This document shows, one piece after another, positions 33,934-43,032 of a stretch of DNA of 64,000 nucleotides. The notes beneath the pieces were generated by a model. It ran no database searches, was not told the DNA's origin, and saw nothing but the letters and a program-made list of their open reading frames with translations. Origin of the DNA: Canibacter zhoujuaniae (GTDB lineage Bacteria; Actinomycetota; Actinomycetes; Actinomycetales; Microbacteriaceae); the NCBI RefSeq assembly GCF_011752005.1, contig NZ_JAAIJZ010000005.1, positions 1-64,000 of the forward strand. The letters are read 5' to 3'. How positions within the stretch are numbered: position 1 is the stretch's first letter; the number at the start of each line of letters is the position of its first letter. The position numbers and the translations under genes are program-made.

Positions 33934-34840
33934 CATGACTACTTCTTTAGATTCGCGTCTTGTTCTGAATCCTGCCATCCAACTTATTCGTTCAACAAAC
34001 GATGAGGTTATAGTGCGATTCGGCAGTCGTGGACGTGCATCCAGAAGAATTGTAGATCCTCGTCGTCGTGGAATTCTCTCTGACCTCGCATTCTCATTTG
34101 ATAACGGCGCTTCACGGCATAGTGTTCTTACGCAATATGGTGAAGAGGGTGCTGAGCTCCTTGAGGCTCTTGTTAACAACGGAGTTCTTGTTCCTGCAGA
34201 TGATCTCGATTTCGGATTCCTTACGATTGGATACGGCACGGCGATTCCTGATATCGATTCACTAGCGGTGATCGGCGAAGGAAAATTCGCAGTAGAGTGC
34301 ACTCGCTTACTTGAAGATGCGCTTGGAGACAAAGTTGCCATTTCTGTATCATCAAAAATAGAGGTTTCCGAACAACCGGCTGATTTCACAGTTTGTGTTG
34401 CTGACAGCCCAAACATCGGCTTGTTTTATGACATGAATGAATATGCGCTCTCTTATGGGGTGCCATGGCATGGCGGTTATCTTGATGGTCCTGAGATTGT
34501 TGTTGGACCGTTGTTTGTCCCAGCTGAAACAGGTTGTTATCATGATTTCGATGTCATGGAAGAAGCTGGGCGGTCCATGAAGCTCAACCATCTCTATATG
34601 AAAATGAATGGCTCCGCTAGCATACCGACGCAAATTCCTGCATTTGTAGCATCGCTTGCAGCATCATATCTTACGTCCTCAGTTCTCCAGCATATTCTTG
34701 GTGTTGGATCCCACCTCGAAGGAAATTTCCTTCGTATTGATCTAGATCGTCTTGAAATTATTAGGCAGCGCGCAACCCGTCTTGCCCGCTGCCCTGCCTG
34801 CACCGAAAACCGCGCTGATATTCGCAGTCCTTTCCTGTAA
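33926..34840 (+). CDS. E1-like TOMM leader-binding protein (SagC-like)
   Basis: A 304-residue protein. An N-terminal PqqD-like winged helix (RRE, residues about 1-90, 'LVLNPAIQLI', 'LLEALVNNGVLVP') recognises the leader. A Rossmann-like E1 domain follows. Zinc-site Cys are partly conserved: 'TGCYHD' near residue 201 has one Cys where CxxC is usual, while 'RCPACTENR' near 288 keeps both. It overlaps the preceding gene by 8 nt and partners the YcaO enzyme. Confidence 0.88.
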   Translation: MNDMTTSLDSRLVLNPAIQLIRSTNDEVIVRFGSRGRASRRIVDPRRRGILSDLAFSFDNGASRHSVLTQYGEEGAELLEALVNNGVLVPADDLDFGFLTIGYGTAIPDIDSLAVIGEGKFAVECTRLLEDALGDKVAISVSSKIEVSEQPADFTVCVADSPNIGLFYDMNEYALSYGVPWHGGYLDGPEIVVGPLFVPAETGCYHDFDVMEEAGRSMKLNHLYMKMNGSASIPTQIPAFVASLAASYLTSSVLQHILGVGSHLEGNFLRIDLDRLEIIRQRATRLARCPACTENRADIRSPFL

Positions 34841-34849
34841 GGAAGCAGC

Positions 34850-35614
34850 ATGACACTCCGTAATGAACTTCATCCAGAACATATATATCGTGTTCTTGAA
34901 CAGACGCTGATCCCTCCTGTCAGTGTACAAGAACTTGATCCAGACATCATTGAGTCGGCAGTAACACGGCTAAGCTCAACATCTGGCTCACCATCAGAGT
35001 CTTATCTCGTTAACTCAGAATTTACAGCGGCTGATCTCAAGAGGCTTCCTTCAGCTCAGGAAGCGCAGAATATCCGTAACTATTTCTTTTCAACGACAGT
35101 TGAAGGTTTCGAGAAATCTCTAGAAACACGCTGGGCGCGCAACTGGTCTCCGAACGAACCGCTAGGACAACTTCTGAGTCCCGCATGGACAAATCCGGTA
35201 GTCGCGCAAGGACTTTTTGGTGTGGATTTACTAGTTCTGTTCGAAGATCAACTTTGGCGACAAATCCCTAGTAAGCCTGGTGCTATCTTCGAGCAAAATG
35301 TTCCATCAAATTTTGCTGAACAAGTAGCAGCACAACTTCATGACAGTTCACAAGACCTATCCCACGGTCCGCTTCTTATCCTAGTGGGATCTCATGTACG
35401 CGTGCAGTTTACTCACGGAGTCCAAGCCACTCGAGCAATGATGCAGTCAGCAGGCATGGTAATTGGCGCACTGACTAACCAAGCACTCTCATTGCACATG
35501 CGTCCCAGTATTATTTCACACTTCAACAATAGCGCGCTAAATAGGCTTGTTTCTGCTGATGGCGTGGATCGAGCCGTCGCAACTATTTTTGCTGCGACGG
35601 TTGCCGACACGTAA
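34850..35614 (+). CDS. SagB-like protein lacking catalytic residues
   Basis: 254 residues. The last 80 ('LLILVGSHVRVQF' to 'LNRLVSADGVDRAVATIFAATV') line up with the C-terminal half of the SagB dehydrogenase encoded next. Where the true enzyme has WKYHTRGYR, this protein has VQFTHGVQA, so the Lys-Tyr pair becomes Gln-Phe. No RRSxR flavin-binding motif is present. I infer a non-catalytic nitroreductase-fold paralogue, perhaps a heterodimer partner. The N-terminal 100 residues match nothing I know. Confidence 0.65.
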   Translation: MTLRNELHPEHIYRVLEQTLIPPVSVQELDPDIIESAVTRLSSTSGSPSESYLVNSEFTAADLKRLPSAQEAQNIRNYFFSTTVEGFEKSLETRWARNWSPNEPLGQLLSPAWTNPVVAQGLFGVDLLVLFEDQLWRQIPSKPGAIFEQNVPSNFAEQVAAQLHDSSQDLSHGPLLILVGSHVRVQFTHGVQATRAMMQSAGMVIGALTNQALSLHMRPSIISHFNNSALNRLVSADGVDRAVATIFAATVADT

Positions 35615-35647
35615 AACTGTCAGGCCACTAACCATGAAAGGGAGATT

Positions 35648-36574
35648 ATGCCTGATACTGAATTGTCACTGACGCCACGTGAGATGCTGCAAGCTGAGCT
35701 CAATGAAATCATCGGCTCACTACCAGATCACGCACTAATACCTCTGAAGGAAATTGCGGAGTCTGCGTATGACATCGTGAATAGCGGCATTTCCGAAGTC
35801 ACCCTTCAACGAATCATTCAACGGATATTTGTTCGTTCGGTTAACGAATTTTTCACAGCAGAACATGTAAGTATGCAGATGACGCAAGAGCGTCTTCAAA
35901 GATACCGGGCATCAACGAATCCACATCAGATTCAACTCCCAGATACTGACGCGCCTGTAGATATTTCTTTTGATGACGTAGTTAGGCAGCGACGCTCTGT
36001 GCGCGACTATATGGCCACAGCCCTTTCACAGGAAGAGTTCGCTGCTGTCCTCAAGCGCAGTTTTGGCAAAAATGGTTCAGAGGATGGTTATGGGGTTCGA
36101 GATATTCCGCTTTACCCCTACCCGTCCATGGGTGGACTCTCCTCTTTCGACGTAGGAATTGTCGTACAAAACGTTGATGGTATTCCGCAGGGATATTATC
36201 GATACGATCAGGTAGGTCATGAACTTGAGTCTCTGATCACGGGAGATATTCGTCTTGCTCTCCAAGATGTGACTTTTGAATCTGATTGGCTGCTGTATGC
36301 ACCTTTTGTTGTAGTCCTAGTTCATGATGCGAACTCTTTCCTATGGAAGTACCATACGCGTGGGTATCGAATTGCTCACATTGATGTTGGTGCTGCCATG
36401 CAAAGTTTGTACTTAGCTTCTTCCTCTGCAGGTCTCGGCTGCTGCGCGGTAGCAGGTTTTCTTGACGAACCAATAAACGATCTACTCGGATACAACGGTT
36501 TAGATAAATATGTGTCACTTGTAATCGGAGTGGGAAAACCTGCGACACCTTTACTCTCACGCCAGCCACATTAG
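35648..36574 (+). CDS. SagB-type FMN-dependent thiazoline dehydrogenase
   Basis: 308 residues. A helical N-terminal 105 residues precede the nitroreductase domain: 'RQRRSVRDYM' (FMN contact, near residue 115), 'YPYPSMGGLSSFDVGIVVQNVDGIPQGYYRYD', 'WKYHTRGYR' with the Lys-Tyr motif of TOMM dehydrogenases (near 233), and 'AGLGCCAVAGF'. It oxidises thiazolines to thiazoles. AAGGGAGA precedes the ATG. Confidence 0.93.
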   Translation: MPDTELSLTPREMLQAELNEIIGSLPDHALIPLKEIAESAYDIVNSGISEVTLQRIIQRIFVRSVNEFFTAEHVSMQMTQERLQRYRASTNPHQIQLPDTDAPVDISFDDVVRQRRSVRDYMATALSQEEFAAVLKRSFGKNGSEDGYGVRDIPLYPYPSMGGLSSFDVGIVVQNVDGIPQGYYRYDQVGHELESLITGDIRLALQDVTFESDWLLYAPFVVVLVHDANSFLWKYHTRGYRIAHIDVGAAMQSLYLASSSAGLGCCAVAGFLDEPINDLLGYNGLDKYVSLVIGVGKPATPLLSRQPH

Positions 36575-36586
36575 GGAAATACCCCC

Positions 36587-37306
36587 GTGGATCTGCAAAC
36601 CTTGATCGGTGGCGCCCTTGCCATCTCTATGACAGTGGCGTTCGTCGGCGTCGGCTTAACAGTACTGCCAAGATGGCGACACCGCACTGTTAGCGTAATG
36701 CCTGTCATACTTGCCGCCACAACATTTGCTGTCGGTACTTACTTTATTGTGACTCAAAATATTGCATCAAAGGTTCTTATTGCAGGTGCCGTAGGCGTTT
36801 TTGATGTTCAAATTTTTATTTTCAGCATCGCCGGTGGCTCTATATCAGCATTTCTTGCGTTTCGACTGGAAGCGATTATCACACAGCGCTGGTACCGCAA
36901 CCGTGTTAGTCGTGACTTATCGTTCTTGTATATGCCAGTAGCTAGACGCTCTGAGACAATGAATGCAGTTGGACAGCTCGCCCAACGAAACTCAATTATT
37001 TTTACCGCTCTTTCTATTCTTTCTGCAGGAGGAGAAGAATTTTTCTACCGGGGAGTTTTTCTTCTTGGTGGCTTCACCTTTTTGCACGAAGATTTACTCT
37101 TCCACCTTCTTTTGCTACAAGCGATGGTATACGGAGTAAACCACATAGCGTTCGGCATCCCAGCCGTCGCCGGAAAGTCTGTTTTGGGCTTGATTCTTGG
37201 GGTTACTGCCGTAGCAGGCGGACCAATTGCTTCACTGTTAGTCCACCTGTTCTATCAATTCCTCGTCCTGCTGCAATTCAGGGTGAAAGAAAGGAACTGC
37301 TCATGA
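36587..37306 (+). CDS. CPBP-family membrane protease (SagE-like)
   Basis: 239 residues, about seven helices. CPBP (Abi) motifs are present: 'GGEEFFYRGVF' (EExxxR, near residue 149) and 'NHIAFG' (near 184). In streptolysin-type clusters this protein is the presumed leader peptidase and contributes to immunity. The start is a GTG 12 nt after sagB, and the gene overlaps the next by 4 nt (ATGA). Confidence 0.9.
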   Translation: MDLQTLIGGALAISMTVAFVGVGLTVLPRWRHRTVSVMPVILAATTFAVGTYFIVTQNIASKVLIAGAVGVFDVQIFIFSIAGGSISAFLAFRLEAIITQRWYRNRVSRDLSFLYMPVARRSETMNAVGQLAQRNSIIFTALSILSAGGEEFFYRGVFLLGGFTFLHEDLLFHLLLLQAMVYGVNHIAFGIPAVAGKSVLGLILGVTAVAGGPIASLLVHLFYQFLVLLQFRVKERNCS

Positions 37307-38427
37307 TAGCCGTTTCATCTTATATGCTCATCGACTCCTCATGTGCTGTGACGGGTTATGTTGAAGATCTATGCGGAAACCTCTGTGCTGACTCTGAAAG
37401 TATTGCTTTGCAATGTCGGAAATTTGGTGTTGCTGCCATTCGTGATACAGGTTCAGGAATAGCGGCAAGTTTCCGATTTAACGCAAATTTAAATCCGGTT
37501 AGGCTTATAGGTGGAACTGTAACCATCACAGACTCGACTCCGCTCTCTCGGAGTGAAATTGTCATTGCAAACAGATCGCAATTGGATGGAATAGTTTCTT
37601 TATGTTTAGCAACAGGTGAGCGCTGGATTGGTGTTAGATCATCGCGCCCTGATTTCTTTCAAGCTGTTTGGGAAACAGCTAATCCGAAGGGTATCTCAGT
37701 CTCTGGACGTGGTTCTGGGGCACTTAAAGCGACGCGTCTTGGTCACGTGCAAATTATTGATGGAGTAGCCGCCTTACTTCCGAGTCAAAGCTCTCCTAGG
37801 GAGGCGCTCACTTCTGCTTCCAACGTTAAAGAAGATTCATGGTCTGAGCTAACGAATACGCTTCTAGAGCATGGAGTGCCTATTTGCACTGGTCTCGTGT
37901 CGCTACGTCGTGCAGTCTTTCTTAAAGAGGCGATTCAGGCACCCTATCTTCAAGAGTTGTCTAGTATAGTGCCTCACACTCGGTACCTGCAGCAGATGAG
38001 GCAAGGAATGGGGTATCTTACGGGAAAGCGAGCTCTTGAGGCTCACTCAGGAATGAGAGAACCTACCGGGAAAGAACGTCAAGGACTGGACAAAGGGTGG
38101 GAGCGACTCGTTGGCTGGATTGGGAATGCAGCGCAAGCAGGGGTAATCTTCTTACCTGCCTCAAAGGCCCCACAACTTGCTGTGATTCCAGGTTACGGTT
38201 TATTAGAGGAGCTTGCGCTTCTTGCCCATATCGGGATTTCAGCAGCTGACACTGTCACGCTTGCTACTACAACTGCGGCTGAAATCTTTGGTATCCAAGC
38301 CATTCCTGGAAAGCTTGCGATACGAAGGGCCTATTCTAAAAATCCTGCGAAGGAAAATACCCTTGGCGCTACGGAGATTTCTGAACTGAATCGTGATTCA
38401 CTCTTATCTCTGACACCCGCGGGTTGA
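37303..38427 (+). CDS. Amidohydrolase-fold protein with lost metal site
   Basis: 374 residues. The C-terminal 90 carry the amidohydrolase signature 'IPGYGLLEELALLAHIGISAADTVTLATTTAAEIFGI'. The N-terminus 'YMLIDSSCAVTG' corresponds to the canonical 'G.IDxHxH' strand, but HxH is SCA. The 'GTDA' Asp region reads 'LPASKAPQLA'. The metal-binding residues therefore seem lost. Last gene of the TOMM unit, overlapping the protease gene. No such protein is part of the classical sag operon. Its role is unknown: a scaffold, an immunity factor, or a divergent hydrolase. Confidence 0.6.
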   Translation: MIAVSSYMLIDSSCAVTGYVEDLCGNLCADSESIALQCRKFGVAAIRDTGSGIAASFRFNANLNPVRLIGGTVTITDSTPLSRSEIVIANRSQLDGIVSLCLATGERWIGVRSSRPDFFQAVWETANPKGISVSGRGSGALKATRLGHVQIIDGVAALLPSQSSPREALTSASNVKEDSWSELTNTLLEHGVPICTGLVSLRRAVFLKEAIQAPYLQELSSIVPHTRYLQQMRQGMGYLTGKRALEAHSGMREPTGKERQGLDKGWERLVGWIGNAAQAGVIFLPASKAPQLAVIPGYGLLEELALLAHIGISAADTVTLATTTAAEIFGIQAIPGKLAIRRAYSKNPAKENTLGATEISELNRDSLLSLTPAG

Positions 38428-38479
38428 GTGCTCTACGCAGATCTGATCGAGCACACACAGCAAGCTGATGAAAATTATT

Positions 38480-38512
38480 GTGCCCGCCCCGCAGACATTA
38501 CGGAACGGGCAC
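38480..38512 (-). terminator. Terminator of the M13 peptidase gene
   Basis: GTGCCCG (38480-38486) pairs with CGGGCAC (38506-38512), with an inner CCG/CGG. On the minus strand it is followed by AATAATTTT. It also closes the TOMM operon from the other side. Confidence 0.7.
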
Positions 38513-38529
38513 GGTGGAAACCACAAAAC

Positions 38530-40512
38530 CTACCAAATATGCACGCGATCGGCGGGATCTAGCCAGAGTTGATCACCAGGCTTAGTGCCGAATGTTTCAT
38601 GGAACACATCGAGGTTGCGCACGATTTGATTGCAGCGGAACTCATTTGGGGAGTGTGGATCGGTTGTTAGAAGTCGCACCGTCTCTTCCGGTCGTGACTT
38701 TTGCTGCCAGCACTGCGCCCACGAGTAGAAGAATCGCTCTGCAGCTGACAGACCGTCAATCACAGGCGCTTCTGCGAGCGAAATACCCTGATCTGCAAGG
38801 TAGAGCAGATAGGCCTTCCACGCTATCGACAAGCCAGCCAGGTCACCAATGTTTTCACCGATTGTCAGTGAGCCGTTGACGGTTTGCCCCTCGGCTCCCT
38901 CCGGGGAAAGCGCATCATACTGCCCGATCAAAACTGCGGTGCGCTCCTCGAAAGCTGCCCGATCCGCATCCGTCCACCAGTTGTTGAGCTGACCGTCGCC
39001 ATCATACTGGCTACCCCGATCATCGAAACCGTGGCCAATTTCATGCCCAATAACAGCCCCGATTGCTCCGAAGTTTGTTGCTGCGTCAACATCAGCGCTG
39101 AAGAAAGGGGGCTGCAAGATAGCGGCCGGAAATACGATTTCATTAAAACCAGGGTTGTAGTAGGCGTTCACAGTCTGCGGAGTCATAAACCACTCCTCGC
39201 GATCAACAGGCGAGCCTAACTTTGCCCACTCAATGCGCGCGTGGAACTCCGCAACAGCGGCGGATGTCGCAAGCAGATCCTCACTCACTGCAAGCTCTGA
39301 ATAGTCACGCCACTTCACCGGATAGCCAATCTTCGGCGTAAATTTAGCGAGTTTATCTAATGCTTTCGCCTTTGTTTCCTCGCTCATCCAGTCAAGCGCC
39401 TGAATCGACTGCCGGTAGGCCAAAATCAGGTAGTCGACGAGCTCATCCATTGCAGACTTAGCGCGCTCATTAAAGTGCTGAGCAACGTAAATGCGGCCGA
39501 CAGCCTCACCCATCGCGCCCTCAGCACGGTTCACGCCGCGCCGCCACCGCTCGCGCTGCTTTTGTGCGCCTGTCAGCACGGTGCCAAAAAACTCAAAGTT
39601 TGCTTCGGCAAGCTCCGGTTGCAAGCTGCTTATCGCACCCTGCACAACACGCCAGCGATACCAGTCGATCCAAGCTGCAAGGGGCTCGCTGCCCAAAAGT
39701 TTAAAGAACTCGGCCACCGCAGAGGGCTGCCGCACAACCACCTCAGCAGGCAGCTTGACACCGAGAATATCGAAATATTCCTCCCACAGAATATTAGGTG
39801 TGAGCTTATCAAACTCGGCCCAAGACATAGGGTTGTATGTCTGCTGCACATCCCGCGAGCGCACCTGATCCCAGTGTGCCGCCGCTATTTTGGTCTCCAA
39901 CTCAAAGATCGCCTGCGCTCTCGCAGCCGCATCCGCAACCCCGACAAGCGTAAAAATACGCTCAATGTGTGCAATGAATTTCTTGCGGATCTCGCCGAAC
40001 TGCTCTTGCCGATAGTAAGACTCGTCCGGCAGAGTGATGCCGCCCTGGTTGACGAAGAGCATGTATTTTGTTGGGTCTTCAAGATCATTATCAATGTAGG
40101 CGCTAAGAAAACTTGCAAACCCGCGCATATCGTTCGCCGCAACAAGGCGAATAAGATCATCTAACGACTCAACCTCACTCACGCGGTCAAGCTCTCGCTG
40201 CAGTGGCGCTAGGCCGATCTCACGCAGCCGGTCTTCATCCATGTAGCTGTTAAACAGCAGCTGAATTTTCACAAGATCAGCAGCGTCACGGTCGTCGTCG
40301 GTTGTCTCGTCATTAACCTCGCTGTTTCCAGTGATAATGTCTCGCACCGCTGCTTCAGCGTTTTCATGCAAAATATGGAATGAGCCGTATCGCGCCTTAT
40401 CAGCAGGAATCTCAGTGCGATCCAGCCACTTCCCGTTAACGTGTCGATACAGGTCGTCTTGTGGCCTGATATCTGGGTTCAATTCGGCAATATCGATACC
40501 TGATTTTTTCAT
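38530..40512 (-). CDS. M13-family zinc metallopeptidase (PepO/neprilysin type)
   Basis: 660 residues, full family length. The zinc motif is 'VIGHEIGHGFDD' (HExxH), the third ligand is in 'ENIGDLAG', and a substrate-binding 'NAYYNP' is present. There is no signal peptide, so it is probably cytoplasmic. Cleaves short peptides. It converges on the TOMM cluster and is divergent from the MATE gene with a 17-bp gap. Confidence 0.93.
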   Translation of the reverse strand: MKKSGIDIAELNPDIRPQDDLYRHVNGKWLDRTEIPADKARYGSFHILHENAEAAVRDIITGNSEVNDETTDDDRDAADLVKIQLLFNSYMDEDRLREIGLAPLQRELDRVSEVESLDDLIRLVAANDMRGFASFLSAYIDNDLEDPTKYMLFVNQGGITLPDESYYRQEQFGEIRKKFIAHIERIFTLVGVADAAARAQAIFELETKIAAAHWDQVRSRDVQQTYNPMSWAEFDKLTPNILWEEYFDILGVKLPAEVVVRQPSAVAEFFKLLGSEPLAAWIDWYRWRVVQGAISSLQPELAEANFEFFGTVLTGAQKQRERWRRGVNRAEGAMGEAVGRIYVAQHFNERAKSAMDELVDYLILAYRQSIQALDWMSEETKAKALDKLAKFTPKIGYPVKWRDYSELAVSEDLLATSAAVAEFHARIEWAKLGSPVDREEWFMTPQTVNAYYNPGFNEIVFPAAILQPPFFSADVDAATNFGAIGAVIGHEIGHGFDDRGSQYDGDGQLNNWWTDADRAAFEERTAVLIGQYDALSPEGAEGQTVNGSLTIGENIGDLAGLSIAWKAYLLYLADQGISLAEAPVIDGLSAAERFFYSWAQCWQQKSRPEETVRLLTTDPHSPNEFRCNQIVRNLDVFHETFGTKPGDQLWLDPADRVHIW

Positions 40513-40529
40513 ACAACTAGACTACTGTT

Positions 40530-41840
40530 ATGCGACGCGAAATTCTGCGGCTTGCGCTACCTGCGCTCGGCACCCTCATCGCCCAGCCACTGTTTGTATT
40601 GCTCGACACAGCAATGGTTGGCCATCTTGGTGCTCCGGCCCTCGCTGGCCTTGCGGTTGGTTCAACACTGGTCAACACCGTTGTTGGTCTCATGATATTT
40701 CTCGCCTACGCGACCACACCGCTGGTGGCGCGCAAGCTCGGCGCTGGGGATACAAAAGGCGCAGTCCAAGCGGGTGTTGATTCCATCTGGGTTGCGCTCG
40801 CTGTCGGTCTTGCCGCTGCTCTTATCACAGCGGCTATCGCGACACCATTCACACAACTGATGATGCGTGATAGCAGTGCTGAAAGCCCGATCTTCGCTGT
40901 GCAATACGCAACAATCTGCGCGCTGGGTATTCCAGCAATGCTGTTCTCAATGGCCGCCACAGGTCTCGAGCGGGGAATGCAAAACACGGTCACACCGCTC
41001 ATCATCACCGTTGTTGGATTTGCCGCAAACGCTATTCTCAACGCAATTTTTATTTACGGTTTTAACCTCGGTGTTGCCGGCAGCGCAATCGGCACTGTTA
41101 TCGCTGAATACGGCATGGCTGTGGCGTTTTTCGTCATAATTGCCCGGCGCGTCACACAGATACAGGCCAGTTGGCGCCCAAATCTTACGGGCGTGCGCGC
41201 CGCCGGTATCAGCGGCGGCTGGCTTTTTCTGCGCACACTCAGTATGCGTGTCGGGCTGCTGCTGGTTTTGGCAGCCGCCACGATCCGCGGCAATGAGGTC
41301 ACCGCTGCCCTCCAAATTAGTACCGCAATTTTTGGCCTGTTCATGCTCTCACTGGACGCTCTTGCAATAGCGGCGCAGGCTCTCGTGGGTAAAGAACTGG
41401 GATCCGGCAGCGAAGATAATGTGCGGCAGGTGATGCGCTACACACTGCGCTGGGGTGCGGGTTTTGGAGCAATAATCGGCACTGGTTTGCTACTGCTCTC
41501 CCCCGTGCTCGGCCACGTATTCACCAGCGACCCTAGAGTGCTGACGCTCACCCCACCAGCCCTGATTATTCTCGCGTTAGCACAACCGGTTTGCGGGCTT
41601 GTTTTTGTTTACGACGGGATTCTCATGGGTTCCGGCGACTCACGCTATCTCGCCCTCACGTCACTGATAAACCTCGCGTGCTTCGCCCCGGTCTCAATTT
41701 CGCTTCTCATCTGGGGCGCAAATCTCCCCGAAATTACGTACATCTCTATTCTGCTGATCGCTAACTATCATCTGTGGATGCTGTCACGGCTCACAACACT
41801 CAGTCTGCGCACCCGCGGTTCTGCGTGGATGGGGATTTAA
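40530..41840 (+). CDS. MATE-family multidrug exporter (DinF type)
   Basis: 436 residues, twelve predicted helices, with the MATE opening 'LALPALGTLIAQPLFVLLDTAMVGHLG' and duplicated halves. Cation-coupled efflux of drugs or metabolites across the membrane. The divergent M13 gene starts only 17 bp away, so promoters must overlap. Confidence 0.92.
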   Translation: MRREILRLALPALGTLIAQPLFVLLDTAMVGHLGAPALAGLAVGSTLVNTVVGLMIFLAYATTPLVARKLGAGDTKGAVQAGVDSIWVALAVGLAAALITAAIATPFTQLMMRDSSAESPIFAVQYATICALGIPAMLFSMAATGLERGMQNTVTPLIITVVGFAANAILNAIFIYGFNLGVAGSAIGTVIAEYGMAVAFFVIIARRVTQIQASWRPNLTGVRAAGISGGWLFLRTLSMRVGLLLVLAAATIRGNEVTAALQISTAIFGLFMLSLDALAIAAQALVGKELGSGSEDNVRQVMRYTLRWGAGFGAIIGTGLLLLSPVLGHVFTSDPRVLTLTPPALIILALAQPVCGLVFVYDGILMGSGDSRYLALTSLINLACFAPVSISLLIWGANLPEITYISILLIANYHLWMLSRLTTLSLRTRGSAWMGI

Positions 41841-41869
41841 ATCAGCTAGATTCCGCTACCCTTAAAGGC

Positions 41870-42562
41870 GTGCGAATTGTTGTTGCAAACTGCTCTGTAG
41901 ACTATGCCGGTCGGCTCACCTCGCATCTGCCACCAGCACGACGCGCGCTAATCTTAAAGGCGGACGGATCGATCCTCATCCACTCAGACGGCGGCAGCTA
42001 CAAACCGCTGAACTGGATGAACCCGCCAGCTAGTTTTGAAACACTCACCCCTACCGCAGAGCAGACGGCAGCAGGAATTCAAGAAGTTTGGCAGATCACA
42101 CAAACAAAAACCGCAGACCGTCTACTAATTTCTATCTATGAAATAATTGCCGATCACGAGTGGTCACTGGGGGTTGATCCTGGTTTACGCAAAGACGGTG
42201 TGGAGGCCCACCTGCAGGAACTGCTTGCGGATCAAATTGAGTTGCTTGGCACCGACTTTCAGCTTGTGCGCCGCGAATATATGACCGCAATCGGGCCGGT
42301 CGACATTTTGGCGCGCGACGGTGACGGCAGAACCGTCGCGGTTGAGATAAAACGTCGCGGTGAGATTGACGGCGTAGAACAGCTCACCCGCTACCTGGAG
42401 CTGATGAATCGCGACCCCAATCTCGCACCTGTGCAGGGTATTTTCGCTGCCCAAGAGATTAAACCGCAGGCGCGCACTCTCGCAGAGGATCGCGGCATCC
42501 GTTGTGTCACTCTCGACTATGACGCGATGCGCGGCATAGAAGATATGAACGCACTGTTTTAA
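41870..42562 (+). CDS. nucS: Mismatch-specific endonuclease NucS (EndoMS)
   Basis: 230 residues. It begins 'VRIVVANCSVDYAGRLTSHLPPARR' from a GTG at 41870, which matches the family's usual N-terminus better than the longer frame. The C-terminal RecB-like nuclease has 'GPVDILARDGDGRTVAVEIKRRG', with the conserved Asp, Glu and Lys of the active site. NucS replaces MutS/MutL in actinobacteria. The gene starts 29 nt after the MATE gene. Confidence 0.93.
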   Translation: MRIVVANCSVDYAGRLTSHLPPARRALILKADGSILIHSDGGSYKPLNWMNPPASFETLTPTAEQTAAGIQEVWQITQTKTADRLLISIYEIIADHEWSLGVDPGLRKDGVEAHLQELLADQIELLGTDFQLVRREYMTAIGPVDILARDGDGRTVAVEIKRRGEIDGVEQLTRYLELMNRDPNLAPVQGIFAAQEIKPQARTLAEDRGIRCVTLDYDAMRGIEDMNALF

Positions 42563-42587
42563 ACGGCAGAAACGATTAGAGAAGCAA

Positions 42588-43031
42588 ATGAGCGCACCAG
42601 AAATAGATCTTCCAAACTACGTCAACCTGCCGGCAGAGAGCGCACTAGACGACCTGTTAACCGCGCCAGATTACGCAAAACTTGCCGCGCTCCTGAATGC
42701 GCTGCGCACCGAACAGCTCGTAGTTGATGTGACAGGTGGCACAAATTCAAAGCGAAAAGGGACGCGCACCCGCACCCTGCGCACCGCAAAAGGTCAGCTG
42801 GTGCTACCAATCTTCACCTCGATGAATGAACTGCGCAAAGCGGTTGTTAAAGGTGAGGCAAAAGGCGCAATTATGCCGGCTCAAGAAGCGCTAGCGCTGA
42901 TCCGCACGCAGCCATTTGTCGCAATCGAGCTGAACCCGGGCTCTGCAAAACAGGTTATTTTGCGCAAATTTGTTGAGTTGGTGCTCGGTGGCGAAGAAAT
43001 TACCGCAAGCAAGTTAGAGGCTGGAGTTTAG
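42588..43031 (+). CDS. SseB-family protein
   Basis: 147 residues, with the SseB N-terminal fold ('LPIFTSMNELRKAV', 'PFVAIELNPGSAKQVILRKFVELVLGG'). Cytoplasmic, no catalytic motif; role unknown in actinobacteria. Part of a short co-directional run after nucS. Confidence 0.8.
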   Translation: MSAPEIDLPNYVNLPAESALDDLLTAPDYAKLAALLNALRTEQLVVDVTGGTNSKRKGTRTRTLRTAKGQLVLPIFTSMNELRKAVVKGEAKGAIMPAQEALALIRTQPFVAIELNPGSAKQVILRKFVELVLGGEEITASKLEAGV

Positions 43032-43032
43032 T

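Noticed and set aside
30096..38427. Thiopeptide, lanthipeptide or linaridin assignment for the cluster
   Set aside because: There is no LanB-type dehydratase, LanC cyclase or pyridine synthase, and the core has no Ser or Thr.
38428..38529. Right-hand att copy of the tRNA-Tyr 3' end beyond the TOMM cluster
   Set aside because: CCTCACTCGCCAC is not present there; only a terminator hairpin is visible, so I cannot define the cluster as an excisable island.
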